From Mesorhizobium loti CJ3sym (GTDB lineage Bacteria > Pseudomonadota > Alphaproteobacteria > Rhizobiales > Rhizobiaceae): a DNA stretch of 64,000 bases. Position 1 is the stretch's first letter; each line of letters starts with the position of its first letter. The stretch covers positions 310,001 through 374,000 of the forward strand of contig NZ_AXAL01000002.1 of NCBI RefSeq assembly GCF_000472785.1. The letters run 5' to 3'. The translations under genes were made by a program, and so were the position numbers. Below, one piece after another: positions 7,030-16,600 of the stretch. Under the pieces are notes generated by a model. That model made no database searches and was not told where the DNA came from. It saw only the letters and a list, made by a program, of their open reading frames with translations.

Positions 7030-9717
7030 TCAAACCGCCGCCACGAACCCGTCCAGCACGCGTTTCTGGCCGGCCTTGTCGAAGTCGATGGTCAGCTTGT
7101 TGCCTTCGATGGCCGAGATGTTGCCGTTGCCGAATTTCTGGTGGAAGACGCGGTCGCCGACGCTGAAGGCGGAGGGCGTGTCGGAGACGGATTTGGCGAC
7201 CAGCTCGCCGTCGATGGTGCGGCCCTTCACCGAGGTGCGGCCGGCGCCGTAGCCGGAGTCGGTCTCGCCATAGCCGATGCGCTCGACCTGGTGGCCGGAG
7301 CGCGAGCCCCAGTTGCGGTCGGTCGCTTCGGTTCGGTTGGCTTGTGCGCGCTGCCAGCCCGGCGTCGCGTAGGTGTTGGAGAAGGCGCCGGATTTTTCGG
7401 TGTCTGCGCCAACATTGTCGAAGCGCGATGCGCCGTAGGGGTTCTGGCGGCCGCCACGACCCGAAGCGAACGAACCGCCGCCATAGGAATTGCCATAGCC
7501 GCCGTAGCTGTTGCCGCTTTCGGCGACCTCGACATGGGCTTCGGGCAGTTCCTCGAGAAAGCGTGACGGGATGGTCGATTGCCAGAGCCCATGGATGCGG
7601 CGGTTGGAGACGAACCACAGATGCAGGTTCTTCTTGGCGCGGGTCAGGCCGACATAGGCGAGGCGCCGTTCTTCCTCCAGCCCGGAGCGGCCGCCTTCAT
7701 CCAGCGCGCGCTGATGCGGAAACAGGCCTTCTTCCCAGCCGGGGAGAAAAACGGTCTCGAATTCGAGGCCCTTGGCCGAATGCAGCGTCATGATGTTGAC
7801 GGCGTCGAGCGTGGCATTCTGCTCGGCGTCCATGACCAGTGCGACATGCTCGAGGAAGGAGCGCAGTGACTCGTATTCCTCCATCGAGCGGATCAGTTCT
7901 TTCAGGTTTTCCAGCCGGCCGGGGGCTTCGACCGAACGGTCGTTCTTCCACATGTCGGTGTAGCCGCTCTCTTCCAGAATGGTCTCGGCGAGTTCGGTGT
8001 GCGGCGTGGTTTCCAGCGCCTTTTGCCAACGCTCGAAATTGGCGGCGACCTCACGCAGGGCAGCGCGCGGCTTCGGCTTCAACTCGTCGCTTTCGGCGAG
8101 CTTGGCGGCGGCTTCCAGCATCGGCACACGCAGCGCGCGCGCCGTGTCGTGGATCTGGCGGATGGTGGTTTCACCGAGCCCACGCTTGGGCACATTGACG
8201 ATGCGCTCGAAGGCGAGGTCGTCGGCGCCTTGCGCGACGACGCGGAAGAAGGCCAGCGAGTCGCGGATTTCCATGCGCTCGTAGAAGCGCGGGCCGCCGA
8301 TGACGCGGTAATTGAGGCCGAGCGTGACAAAACGATCCTCGAATTCGCGCATCTGGAAGGAGGCGCGGACGAGGATGGCCATGTCGTTGAGTTTGTGTTT
8401 TTGCCGCTGATAGGCCTCGATAGTCTCGCCGACGGCGCGGGCTTCCTCCTCGGAATCCCAGGCGGCGTGGACGTGCACCTTGCCGTCCTCCGGCTCGTCG
8501 CGGTCGGTGAACAGCGTCTTGCCGAAGCGGCCCTCATTGTGGGCAATGAGGTGCGAGGCGGCACCCAGTATGTGCGCGGTGGAGCGGTAGTTGCGCTCCA
8601 GCCGGATGATGGTGGCGCCGGGAAAATCCTTGTCGAAGCGCAGGATGTTGTCGACCTCGGCACCGCGCCAGCCATAGATCGACTGGTCGTCGTCGCCGAC
8701 GCAGCAAATATTCACGGTGGCGCCAGCCTCGGTCGAAGAGCGCCCGATCTCCCCCCTTGAGGGGGAGATGTCGGCGGAGCCGACAGAGGGAGGCGGTGCC
8801 CCACCGGCCTGTCTGCGCGAAGCACCCCCCTCTGTCCTGCCGGACATCTCCCCCTCAAGGGGGGAGATCGGCCTGCCTACCGGCCGCTGCGCCAGCAGGC
8901 GCAGCCACATGTATTGGGCGGTGTTGGTGTCCTGATATTCGTCGACGAGAATGTATTTGAAGCGCTTGTGGTATTCCTTCAGCACGTCCGGATTAGCGCG
9001 GAAGATCCGGATCGGGTGGCACAAGAGATCGCCGAAGTCGCAGGCATTCAGCGTCTTCAACCGCTCCTGATAGGCCTTGTAGAGTTCGCGGCCCTTGCCG
9101 TTGGCGAAGGCGCGGGCGTCGCCCTCCGGGATCTCGGCAGGGCCGAGGCCCTTGTTCTTCCAGCCGTCGATCATTTGCGCGAACTGCTTGGCCGGCCAGC
9201 GCTTGTCGTCCAGCCCCTCTGCCTGGATCAATTGCTTGATCAGCCGCACGACATCGTCGGTGTCGAGGATGGTGAAATCGGAGCGCAAGCCGGCAAGCTC
9301 GGCGTGCCGGCGCAGCAGCTTGACGCCGATCGAGTGGAAGGTGCCGAGCCACGGCATGCCTTCGACATTGCCTTCGCCAATCAGCACGCCGATGCGGATC
9401 TTCATCTCGCGCGCGGCCTTGTTGGTGAAGGTGACAGCGAGGATCTGCGACGGGAAGGCCTTGCCGGTGGCAAGGATGTGGGCGATGCGGGTGGTCAAGA
9501 CGCGGGTCTTGCCGGTGCCGGCGCCGGCCAGCACCAGAACCGGGCCTTCGGTGGTTTCCACCGCCAGCCGCTGCTCGGGGTTGAGGCCCTTGAGATAGTC
9601 AGGCGCATTGCTGTGGCCGCTACGGGCAGCCATGGCGCGCGCGGCAATGCCCGACGGAGCCGTGGGCCGCGCATTGGGTTCATCGAAAAAGGGCATGTCT
9701 TCGGAAAAGCCGGACAT
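7030..9717 (-). CDS. uvrD: UvrD/PcrA-type ATP-dependent DNA helicase with in-frame palindromic insert
   Basis: Superfamily 1A 3'-5' helicase of 895 residues, acting in nucleotide-excision and mismatch repair or replication-fork clearance. Visible motifs: Q motif LNPEQRLAVE, Walker A AGAGTGKT (64-71), Walker B VDEYQD (258-263), motif III DDDQSIYGWRGA (342-353), a late RxG-type motif TLHSAKGLEFETVFLPG, and a PcrA-like C-terminal fold (VGDRVFHQKFGNG). A GGAGGG ribosome site precedes the ATG. About 55 residues (278-332) between motifs II and III are extra to the family; they are encoded mostly by a palindromic repeat. The C-terminal linker, about 720-820, is Gly/Ser/Tyr-rich and probably disordered. 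Confidence 0.95.
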   Translation of the reverse strand: MSGFSEDMPFFDEPNARPTAPSGIAARAMAARSGHSNAPDYLKGLNPEQRLAVETTEGPVLVLAGAGTGKTRVLTTRIAHILATGKAFPSQILAVTFTNKAAREMKIRIGVLIGEGNVEGMPWLGTFHSIGVKLLRRHAELAGLRSDFTILDTDDVVRLIKQLIQAEGLDDKRWPAKQFAQMIDGWKNKGLGPAEIPEGDARAFANGKGRELYKAYQERLKTLNACDFGDLLCHPIRIFRANPDVLKEYHKRFKYILVDEYQDTNTAQYMWLRLLAQRPVGRPISPLEGEMSGRTEGGASRRQAGGAPPPSVGSADISPSRGEIGRSSTEAGATVNICCVGDDDQSIYGWRGAEVDNILRFDKDFPGATIIRLERNYRSTAHILGAASHLIAHNEGRFGKTLFTDRDEPEDGKVHVHAAWDSEEEARAVGETIEAYQRQKHKLNDMAILVRASFQMREFEDRFVTLGLNYRVIGGPRFYERMEIRDSLAFFRVVAQGADDLAFERIVNVPKRGLGETTIRQIHDTARALRVPMLEAAAKLAESDELKPKPRAALREVAANFERWQKALETTPHTELAETILEESGYTDMWKNDRSVEAPGRLENLKELIRSMEEYESLRSFLEHVALVMDAEQNATLDAVNIMTLHSAKGLEFETVFLPGWEEGLFPHQRALDEGGRSGLEEERRLAYVGLTRAKKNLHLWFVSNRRIHGLWQSTIPSRFLEELPEAHVEVAESGNSYGGYGNSYGGGSFASGRGGRQNPYGASRFDNVGADTEKSGAFSNTYATPGWQRAQANRTEATDRNWGSRSGHQVERIGYGETDSGYGAGRTSVKGRTIDGELVAKSVSDTPSAFSVGDRVFHQKFGNGNISAIEGNKLTIDFDKAGQKRVLDGFVAAV
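8744..8871. repeat. Palindromic repeat element inside uvrD
   Basis: Perfect 29-bp inverted repeat arms at 8744-8772 and 8843-8871. Each arm is itself a hairpin (ATCTCCCCC...GGGGGAGAT), around a 70-bp core whose ends also pair (ACAGAGGG with CCCTCTGT). This structure is typical of rhizobial intergenic palindromes. Here it is translated as residues about 283-325 of the helicase with no stop codon or frameshift. Confidence 0.88.
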
Positions 9718-9858
9718 CTTCCCTCCGAATGTAGTGATTCGGGAGGGAAAGACCAGAACTGTCTACGTTTTGTTCCGGTTTTAACGCACGATTGGAGGTC
9801 GCCGTGCAACTGTTGTGCTCCCAGCGGCCGACATCCTTCTCCAAAGCTCCGATCAGGC

Positions 9859-11157
9859 TTACCTCGCGGCCGCGCGCATTCGCTCGCTGATCTTGCCGGC
9901 GACATAGCTGGCATCGCGTGCGGCGCCATGGATCATCGTCGAAGAGGGCGAGTGCTGGAAATGCAGGCCGCAGACATAGAGGCCGGGCTCACCCTCCACG
10001 GCGCCGCGATACTGCTTCACCCGGCCGTTGTCGTCGAAGATCGGCAGCTTGATCCAATCCAGCCCGGCCTTGAAGCCGGTGCACCAGATGACGTTCGTGA
10101 CGTCGAGGGTCCGGCCGTCGTCGAGCAGCGGTTTGCCGTCACGCGCGCCGGCGACGCGGGAAACCCGGCGCACGCCAGCCTCGTCCAGGTCCCGCGGCTT
10201 GACCCGGATCAGCGGCAGGCCATGGGAGAGTTGGCCGGACTTGGCCTTGCGGCCCATTGGTGTGTCGACGGTGAGCAGCCGGTGGAAGACGAAGCGGAAC
10301 ACGACGGGCAGCACGAGGCGCATTGCGAAATAGCCGTTGTAGGCGACCGGAATGTTGCCGGGATGTCGGCCGGCCAGCCAGGTCTGGTGCGTCGGCGCGA
10401 GATCCATGGCGATTTCCGCGCCGGAATTTCCGGCGCCGACCAGGAGCACGCCGCCCGGATCGAGCTGCGCCTGGTTTTTGTAGGCACTCGAATGGAATTG
10501 CCGGATCGATGGATCGAGCAAGGCGGCGAAATCCGGAACCTTTGGTTTCTGGTAGCTCGCCGATGCGATGACGACATGATCGGAGCTATAGCGAGTCCGG
10601 CCAGCCGTCACGACATAGCGGCCGTCGAGGCGGGCTACCTCGTCGACCTTGACGCCGGTACGCACCGGCAAGGAAAATTTCCTGGCATAGGCTTCGAGAT
10701 AGTCGGCCATCTCGTCCTTGGTCGGGAAGGCAAAGCGGTCGGCGGGGAAGGGCATGCCGGCCAGCCCGTCATAGCGCGCCGGCGTGAACAGGCGCAGCGA
10801 ATCCCAGCGCGAACGCCAGGCGTCGCCGACACGTTCGCGCCCCTCGAGTATGACGAACTTCACGCCCTTGCGGGCGAGGTGACAGCCGACGGATAGGCCG
10901 CTCTGGCCGGCGCCGATGATGATGACATCGAAATGCTCTTCCCCCGGCGCGGGCCGCTTTTCATCGACTGATGAGGCCTGGCTTGATGACGCCTGGCTGC
11001 CTGCCGCCTGCAGCACACTGGCCTCCAGTTGCATGAACGCCGCTCCCTGTTCCAACAATGCGCCGGCACGCGCCTTGGTCTCGGTGATGCCGACACGGCG
11101 GCCGCGCCGTCGCGTTGCGTGCCCAGAGGTCGGGCGAGGTGTCGAGGTCGGGTTCAT
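9859..11157 (-). CDS. FAD-dependent monooxygenase-like oxidoreductase (CzcO/FMO type)
   Basis: A 432-residue flavoprotein. FAD-binding Rossmann motif in FDVIIIGAGQSGLSVGCHLA (about 79-98), second nucleotide-binding motif GVLLVGAGNSGAEIAMDLA, and the late FMO-type segment VIWCTGFKAG. It probably uses NADPH and FAD to oxygenate a soft nucleophile or a ketone; the substrate is unknown. ATG 11157 is chosen for its GGAG site 6-9 bases upstream, although the frame stays open well past it. The first 70 residues are a non-conserved Ala/Ser-rich extension. The LuxR-type gene just upstream, on the same strand, may control it. Confidence 0.88.
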   Translation of the reverse strand: MNPTSTPRPTSGHATRRRGRRVGITETKARAGALLEQGAAFMQLEASVLQAAGSQASSSQASSVDEKRPAPGEEHFDVIIIGAGQSGLSVGCHLARKGVKFVILEGRERVGDAWRSRWDSLRLFTPARYDGLAGMPFPADRFAFPTKDEMADYLEAYARKFSLPVRTGVKVDEVARLDGRYVVTAGRTRYSSDHVVIASASYQKPKVPDFAALLDPSIRQFHSSAYKNQAQLDPGGVLLVGAGNSGAEIAMDLAPTHQTWLAGRHPGNIPVAYNGYFAMRLVLPVVFRFVFHRLLTVDTPMGRKAKSGQLSHGLPLIRVKPRDLDEAGVRRVSRVAGARDGKPLLDDGRTLDVTNVIWCTGFKAGLDWIKLPIFDDNGRVKQYRGAVEGEPGLYVCGLHFQHSPSSTMIHGAARDASYVAGKISERMRAAAR

Positions 11158-11293
11158 GATTGCTCCATCCGGTTTCGTAGGCCTGAAGCAAAAATAACGA
11201 TCCGGTGACGCGGCGCTTCGGGGAGACACCTCACGAGACCGGGAAAATGCGATGGGGATTTTCCCCCATGCCCCGGGTCTTCGGGTCGTCGGT

Positions 11294-12940
11294 TCAGAGC
11301 AGCCCGTTCTGAAAGGCATAGGCGGTCGCGGCGGCGCGCGAGCTGACCGCCAGCTTGTCGAATATGTTGCTGAGATGCCGGTCGACCGTCTTTTCGCTGA
11401 GACCGAGGTCGCTGGCGATCAGCCGGTTTGTCTTGCCTGTGGCGACAAGGCCGAGGACTTCGATCTCGCGTCGGGTCAGGCCGTGCGGAGGCGCCTTGTC
11501 CGACGCGGTCAGCGCCGAGACCCGGGCGCGTTCGGGCGCAGCGCCCAGGGCCGTGAAAACCGCGCGGGCGGCATCGAATTCAAGCTCGGCGGTGTCCTCG
11601 TCGCCAAGCGCTCGGCAAGCCTGCCCGGCCAGCACGCGCAGGCGCGCTTCGAGATAGGGGGCGCCGGCGCGCTGCCATGTCGCCAGTGCGGCACGGAAAT
11701 GGCAAAGTGCGGCTGCTGCGTTGCCGTCGGTCAGCTCGATTTCGCCTCTCGCCTGCGAGGCCATCGCAACAAGAATATCGGTCGCGAAACGGTCGGCCGT
11801 CGTCTGCAATTCCAGGGCCGCTTCGCGCGCCTCGTCGATTGCGCCCGCCGCGATCATGATCTCGACCAGCGCCGGCAGCAGACGGGCGCGGCCGAGCGGC
11901 GTCCCGGTCGTTGCAAGCACGCGGCGCATTGTTGCGGCCGCTTGCTCAGCGCGGCCTTGCATGAGACGCAGCAACGCCATGCCGGGCTGCGGTTCGAGCC
12001 CAAGACGGCTGGCAGTGCGGTAGAGCTCTTCGGCTGCCGCGAATTCGCCGCGCAGCCGATGGATTTCAGCTTCCTGGTAGGCCGCACCGGCGGTCGTCTC
12101 GTTGCTGACATTACGGGCCAATGATGATGTCGCACGCCGCGCTTCGGCAACGGCATCCTGCCAGGCGCCGTTCACCTCCATGATCTCCGCGCGGTGCAGC
12201 CGGCATAGGCCGTTGAACTGAACCAGCTGTGGCTGCGATCCGCACCAGTTCGACATCGCGTCGGTCCATTCGCGCGAACGATCGAAGGCGTAGATTTGCC
12301 GGCAGGCATCGATGAGATTGCAATAGATGAGGCCGGTGACAACGGGCGAAAGCTTGCCGTCGACGACGGGCAGCATGGCTTCGTCGAGCGAGACGATACC
12401 TTCCTCGATCCGGCCCTGGCGCAGCAGCGCGCGGCCGAGATAGCAGCGGGAGAAGGCGATCAGGTCGAGGTCGCAACAGCGTTCGCCGATCCCCAGCGAC
12501 TGCGCCGCCAGCGCCGCGGCAGCCTGATCGTTGCCGCTCCTGAGTTCCTTGTGCGCCGAAAGCATGATCAGGAAGCCTTGCGCCGCGCATTCGCGGCCAA
12601 AGCCTTGGGCATGGCGCTGCGCCTTCTGCAGCCAGGCCATGCCGCGGCCTTCCTCGCGCAAAGCCATGAGCCGGAAGCCATGGAAGAACGCCCAGTACGC
12701 CGCCTGGTCGTCACGGCCGGCATCGGCATGCACGTTGAACAGGCGCTCGGCGGCGGCGAAGATATCGGGGTCGCGGTCGAGCATGCCAGCCGACCACATC
12801 AGCCGCTCGAGGTCTTCCGGGGCGAGCGCCGTGATTTCGTCGGTCGCCCGCAAAAGCTCGAATGCATCCGCCCATGCCCTCTGTCCATAGGCATGGCGGG
12901 CTTTTTCGAGCAACGAGGCGGCGTCGGCTTTCATCGGCAA
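11294..12940 (-). CDS. LuxR-type transcriptional regulator with TPR-like N-terminal region
   Basis: A 548-residue regulator. The C-terminal 65 residues are a LuxR/GerE helix-turn-helix (LTRREIEVLGLVATGKTNRLIASDLGLSEKTVDRHLSNIFDKL). The preceding 470 residues are an alpha-helical repeat array of TPR/MalT-like type, rich in paired Ala helices such as GRALLRQGRIEEGIVSLDEA. There is no N-terminal ATPase motif, so it is not a full LAL/MalT protein. It probably binds DNA in response to a protein partner or metabolite. It lies upstream of the flavin oxidoreductase with a 136-base gap, so regulation of that gene is plausible. Confidence 0.88.
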   Translation of the reverse strand: MPMKADAASLLEKARHAYGQRAWADAFELLRATDEITALAPEDLERLMWSAGMLDRDPDIFAAAERLFNVHADAGRDDQAAYWAFFHGFRLMALREEGRGMAWLQKAQRHAQGFGRECAAQGFLIMLSAHKELRSGNDQAAAALAAQSLGIGERCCDLDLIAFSRCYLGRALLRQGRIEEGIVSLDEAMLPVVDGKLSPVVTGLIYCNLIDACRQIYAFDRSREWTDAMSNWCGSQPQLVQFNGLCRLHRAEIMEVNGAWQDAVAEARRATSSLARNVSNETTAGAAYQEAEIHRLRGEFAAAEELYRTASRLGLEPQPGMALLRLMQGRAEQAAATMRRVLATTGTPLGRARLLPALVEIMIAAGAIDEAREAALELQTTADRFATDILVAMASQARGEIELTDGNAAAALCHFRAALATWQRAGAPYLEARLRVLAGQACRALGDEDTAELEFDAARAVFTALGAAPERARVSALTASDKAPPHGLTRREIEVLGLVATGKTNRLIASDLGLSEKTVDRHLSNIFDKLAVSSRAAATAYAFQNGLL

Positions 12941-12981
12941 AGCATAGTATCACCTGACACCTGGCGGAAGAATGGCGGGGT

Positions 12982-13809
12982 TCAGGCCTTGCGGTAACCG
13001 AGGGCAACGAAGAATCGATGCCCGAACGAGCGCGCCTCGTCGGTCATAACGGCGCCCAGCGCGACCTGCATCTGGTCGTAATAATGGTTGCCGGCGGGTG
13101 AAGCCAGGAAGGCCTCGTAAAGCTTGAGATCGGCCAAAGGCAGATCCCGGTAGATATAGGCTGCCGATTCCATGACGTCCGTATCGATGTCGCGGCGAAG
13201 CCCTTCGGTCTGCTTGCGCAGCAAGGCCATGATCTGGTCGTCGGGCAGGGGCTTTCCGGCGGCACCCAGCATTTCGGAAAGCATCGCATAGCCCATGTTC
13301 AAGGCGACGGCTTCGCCGGTATCGACGGCGCTGAGATCGTCCATGATCTTTTTGTACTGTGCGAGCCGGGCCGGATCCCTGGAGGGAAGTTCGCCAAGGA
13401 TTTTGGCTCCCTCGATCTTCTTGGCCTCCCTGGCCTGCGGCGCCGCAGCCTGGATCTCCAGCGCCGTGACCTGTTTGCCCAAGGGCGAAGCGTAGAACGA
13501 GGCCAGGTCGGACAGCTCCTTGGCGGTGAGCTTGTCGGCCATCCGCGTTTCGATGGCCGCCTCCATCTTGGCCGGATCAAAGGCGCCTTCCATGGCAGCG
13601 GCAAGCGCATCCCTGACTTTTTGCGGCGGCATTCCCGGCGCCGATTTCACGGCTGCGACGAAACCCGGGCCGATGCCCATCAGCATCTCGTGAAAGCCGT
13701 TGGCCTTGTTGATGTCGCTGATGGTCTGCGCCGGTGCGGCCATGGTGAGAGAGACGAGGCAGCAGAGCGCAAGCGCCATGCGCGTCAGTGACCGAACGAA
13801 TGACGTCAT
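12982..13809 (-). CDS. DUF2059 domain secreted protein
   Basis: A 275-residue exported protein. The signal peptide is clear (LTRMALALCCLVSLTMAAPAQT, cleavage near residue 27). The DUF2059 signature is in DLASFYASPLGKQVTALEIQAAA. A second, degenerate copy of the same fold (KLYEAFLASPAGNHYYDQ) follows near the C-terminus, so the protein looks like an internal duplication. The start at ATG 13809 has GGAG 7 bases upstream and begins the signal peptide; the frame stays open further upstream but without signal features. Function is unknown; the family is periplasmic. Confidence 0.85.
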   Translation of the reverse strand: MTSFVRSLTRMALALCCLVSLTMAAPAQTISDINKANGFHEMLMGIGPGFVAAVKSAPGMPPQKVRDALAAAMEGAFDPAKMEAAIETRMADKLTAKELSDLASFYASPLGKQVTALEIQAAAPQAREAKKIEGAKILGELPSRDPARLAQYKKIMDDLSAVDTGEAVALNMGYAMLSEMLGAAGKPLPDDQIMALLRKQTEGLRRDIDTDVMESAAYIYRDLPLADLKLYEAFLASPAGNHYYDQMQVALGAVMTDEARSFGHRFFVALGYRKA

Positions 13810-13993
13810 TTGCTTGCTCCAGCGGAGAGATGATTGAGACTGCTGGAAAACCGGCATACAGGCAAGATGGGTTGCCACCTTGGCGTGTACACCAGCTTGA
13901 CAGGCGAGGCGGTCGGGAGAAAGCTGGGGCAAGGCAGGGAGGTATCGTGTCGCCCATGCCGCGTGAGCGCGCAACAGTCGAAGGAGTATCATC

Positions 13994-16312
13994 TTGGCTG
14001 TCACCATCACCTCCCTCATTCTCTTCCTCATCGGCCTGGCGCTCGGCGCGGGCGGCATCTGGTTGGCCTCGCTGGGCGGCAGCTGGTACTACATCATTGT
14101 CGGTCTGGCCTTCCTGATCGCCGCCTGGCTGCTCTACCGGCGCCGATCCACGGCAATCTGGCTCTACGCGGCGATCGTGCTGGGAACGCTGGCCTGGGCG
14201 GTGTGGGAAACCGGCTTCGACTGGTGGGAACTCGGGCCGCGCGGCGGCATCATCGTGCTGCTGGCGCTATGGCTGCTGACGCCGTGGGCGCGGCGCGGCC
14301 TCGCCGGTCCTGACGCTCGGGCGCCGCTGATCCTGGCCGTGCTGGCTTCGCTGGCCGTGGCGGGCTATTCGATGACAACGGACCCCAAGGACATCGCCGG
14401 CGCGCTTGATACAGACAAGGTGATCCCCAACGCCAATCTCGGCAACGATGTGCCGGCTGGCGAATGGCACTTCTACGGCCGCACGCAGTTCGGCCAGCGC
14501 TATTCGCCGCTCGACCAGATCACGACGGACAATGTCGCCAACCTGCAGCCGGCCTGGACCTACCGCACCGGTGATGTGAAGGGGCCTGATGACATCGGCG
14601 AGACCACCTATCAGGTGACGCCGCTTAAAGTTGGCGACACGCTCTACATCTGCACACCGCATAATTTTGCCATCGCCGTGGATGCCGCGACCGGCAAGGA
14701 AAAATGGCGCTACGATCCCAAGATCAAGCTCGACAAGGACCGACAGCATCAGACCTGCCGTGGCGTGGCCTATTATGCCGATGCCGCCGGCACCGCCGGC
14801 CAGCCCTGCGCGACGCGGGTCTACCTACCGACGTCGGATGCGCGGCTGATTGCGCTCGATGCCACCAGCGGGCAGGTCTGTCCCGCCTTCGCCGAGGGCG
14901 GTACGCTCAATCTCCTGACCGGCATGCCCTATCCGAAGTCGGGTTATTATTACTCGACCTCGGCGCCGCTGATCGCGGGCGGCAAGATCATCGTCGGCGG
15001 CGCGGTCAACGACAATTATTCGACGCAGGAGCCGTCCGGCGTCATCCGCGCCTTTGATGCGGCCACCGGCAAGCTGGTGTGGAACTGGGATTCCGGCAAT
15101 CCGGACCAGACGACGCCGCTGCCGGCCGGCCAGACCTACACCGCGAACTCGCCCAACATGTGGTCGACGCCGAGCGCCGACGAGAAGCTCGGCCTGCTCT
15201 ACGTGCCGCTCGGCAACCAGACGCCGGATCAGCTCGGCGCCGGGCGCAGCGCCAATGTCGAGAAATTCTCCTCCTCGATCACCGCGCTCGACCTCAACAC
15301 CGGGCAGTTGAAATGGGGGCGCCAGACCGTGCATCACGACCTCTGGGACATGGACGTGCCGGCGCAGCCGAGCCTGATCGACATCACCAGGGCCGACGGC
15401 ACGATCGTGCCGGCGCTGGTCGGACCGACCAAGCAGGGCGACCTCTATGTGCTTGACCGGCGCACCGGAGAGCCGGTGATCGCGGTCAAGGAAGTGCCGG
15501 CGCCCGGCGGTGCCATCGAGGGCGACAAGGCCTCGCCGACGCAGCCTTCGTCCGACCTTTCCTTCAACCCGAAGCCGCTGACCGATGCCGATATGTGGGG
15601 CATCACCATGTTCGACCAGCTGGCCTGTCGGATCGCCTTCCACAAACTGCGCTATGAAGGCCGCTATACGCCGCCCTCGCTGCAGGGATCGCTGATCTAT
15701 CCCGGCAATTTCGGCGTCTTCAACTGGGGTGGCGTTGCGGTCGACCCGGTGCGACAGGTGATGTTCGGCATGCCGACCTATCTTGCCTTCACATCCAGGC
15801 TCATTCCCCGCGCCGACGTGCCGGCGCCGGGTGACAACACCAAGGGCAGCGAACAGGGGCTGAACCGCAATGAGGGCGCGCCCTATGCGGTGGTGATGGG
15901 ACCGTTCCTGTCGCCGCTTGGCGTTCCCTGCCAGGCGCCGCCCTGGGGCTATGTCGCCGGCGTGGATCTGAGGACCGGCACGATCGCCTACAAGCATCGC
16001 AACGGCACCATCTACGACATGACACCGCTGCCGCTGCCGCTGAAGGTCGGGGTGCCCGGCATTGGCGGGCCGATGATCACCGCCGGCGGGGTCGCCTTCC
16101 TCGGTGCGGCAGTCGACGATTATCTGCGCGCCTATGATCTGACATCGGGCAAGCAGCTCTGGCAGGCGCGGCTGCCGGCCGGCGGGCAATCGACGCCGAT
16201 GACTTATACGGGCGCCGACGGACGCCAGTTCGTGGTCATCGTTGCCGGCGGCCATGGCTCGGTCGGCACCAAGCCAGGCGACTATGTGATGGCTTACGCG
16301 CTGCCGAAGTAG
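13994..16312 (+). CDS. gcd: Membrane-bound PQQ-dependent dehydrogenase (glucose/quinate/shikimate type)
   Basis: A 772-residue inner-membrane quinoprotein with its active site in the periplasm. It oxidises aldoses such as glucose to the lactone and passes electrons to ubiquinone. The first 130 residues hold five membrane segments (for example LILFLIGLALGAGGIWLA and IIVLLALWLLTPW). The rest is the eight-bladed PQQ propeller, beginning at GEWHFYGRTQFGQRYSPLDQI, with tryptophan-docking motifs such as AVDAATGKEKWRYDPK and AYDLTSGKQLWQARL. The start is TTG 13994, supported by AAGGAG 7 bases upstream. In rhizobia such enzymes acidify the medium and solubilise phosphate. No pqq genes are in the window. 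Confidence 0.93.
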   Translation: MAVTITSLILFLIGLALGAGGIWLASLGGSWYYIIVGLAFLIAAWLLYRRRSTAIWLYAAIVLGTLAWAVWETGFDWWELGPRGGIIVLLALWLLTPWARRGLAGPDARAPLILAVLASLAVAGYSMTTDPKDIAGALDTDKVIPNANLGNDVPAGEWHFYGRTQFGQRYSPLDQITTDNVANLQPAWTYRTGDVKGPDDIGETTYQVTPLKVGDTLYICTPHNFAIAVDAATGKEKWRYDPKIKLDKDRQHQTCRGVAYYADAAGTAGQPCATRVYLPTSDARLIALDATSGQVCPAFAEGGTLNLLTGMPYPKSGYYYSTSAPLIAGGKIIVGGAVNDNYSTQEPSGVIRAFDAATGKLVWNWDSGNPDQTTPLPAGQTYTANSPNMWSTPSADEKLGLLYVPLGNQTPDQLGAGRSANVEKFSSSITALDLNTGQLKWGRQTVHHDLWDMDVPAQPSLIDITRADGTIVPALVGPTKQGDLYVLDRRTGEPVIAVKEVPAPGGAIEGDKASPTQPSSDLSFNPKPLTDADMWGITMFDQLACRIAFHKLRYEGRYTPPSLQGSLIYPGNFGVFNWGGVAVDPVRQVMFGMPTYLAFTSRLIPRADVPAPGDNTKGSEQGLNRNEGAPYAVVMGPFLSPLGVPCQAPPWGYVAGVDLRTGTIAYKHRNGTIYDMTPLPLPLKVGVPGIGGPMITAGGVAFLGAAVDDYLRAYDLTSGKQLWQARLPAGGQSTPMTYTGADGRQFVVIVAGGHGSVGTKPGDYVMAYALPK

Positions 16313-16366
16313 GGAGGATATGGGCCGGAGCAGGGTTCCAGGCCGGCTTTGCCAAGCCTCTTGCAA

Positions 16367-16556
16367 CGTGGGCGCTGCCCCTCATTGTCCTGCCGGACAT
16401 TTCTCCCCGTAAAGCGACGGGGAGAAAGACGCAGTCAGCGATGGTTTGGCCAATCGCCGATTTTGAGAAATGCGCCGACGTTGAGGTTCTCCTTCTCCCG
16501 TCACTATACGGGGAGAAGGTGGCGGCAGCCGGATGAGGGGCAGCACGACGTCTGGC
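16367..16556. repeat. Palindromic intergenic repeat (about 190 bp)
   Basis: The left part (GCTGCCCCTCAT...TTTCTCCCCGT) and the right part (ACGGGGAGAAGG...ATGAGGGGCAGC) are imperfect inverted copies of about 38 bases. Each contains a smaller hairpin (TTCTCCCCGT/ACGGGGAGAA). It fills most of the gap between gcd and the convergent DUF2780-like gene and is a typical rhizobial repeat family. No gene is seen in it. Confidence 0.75.
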
Positions 16557-16600
16557 AGGGGCGCAGATAGAACGATCTTCGTCCGTTCGTAGCTTGCCTC

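Noticed and set aside
8914..10896. 660-codon plus-strand frame spanning the uvrD start and the oxidoreductase
   Set aside because: It crosses two real genes and an intergenic gap, with no recognisable domain.
14825..16366. 513-codon minus-strand frame opposite gcd
   Set aside because: Shadow of the PQQ dehydrogenase, low-complexity Arg/His translation.
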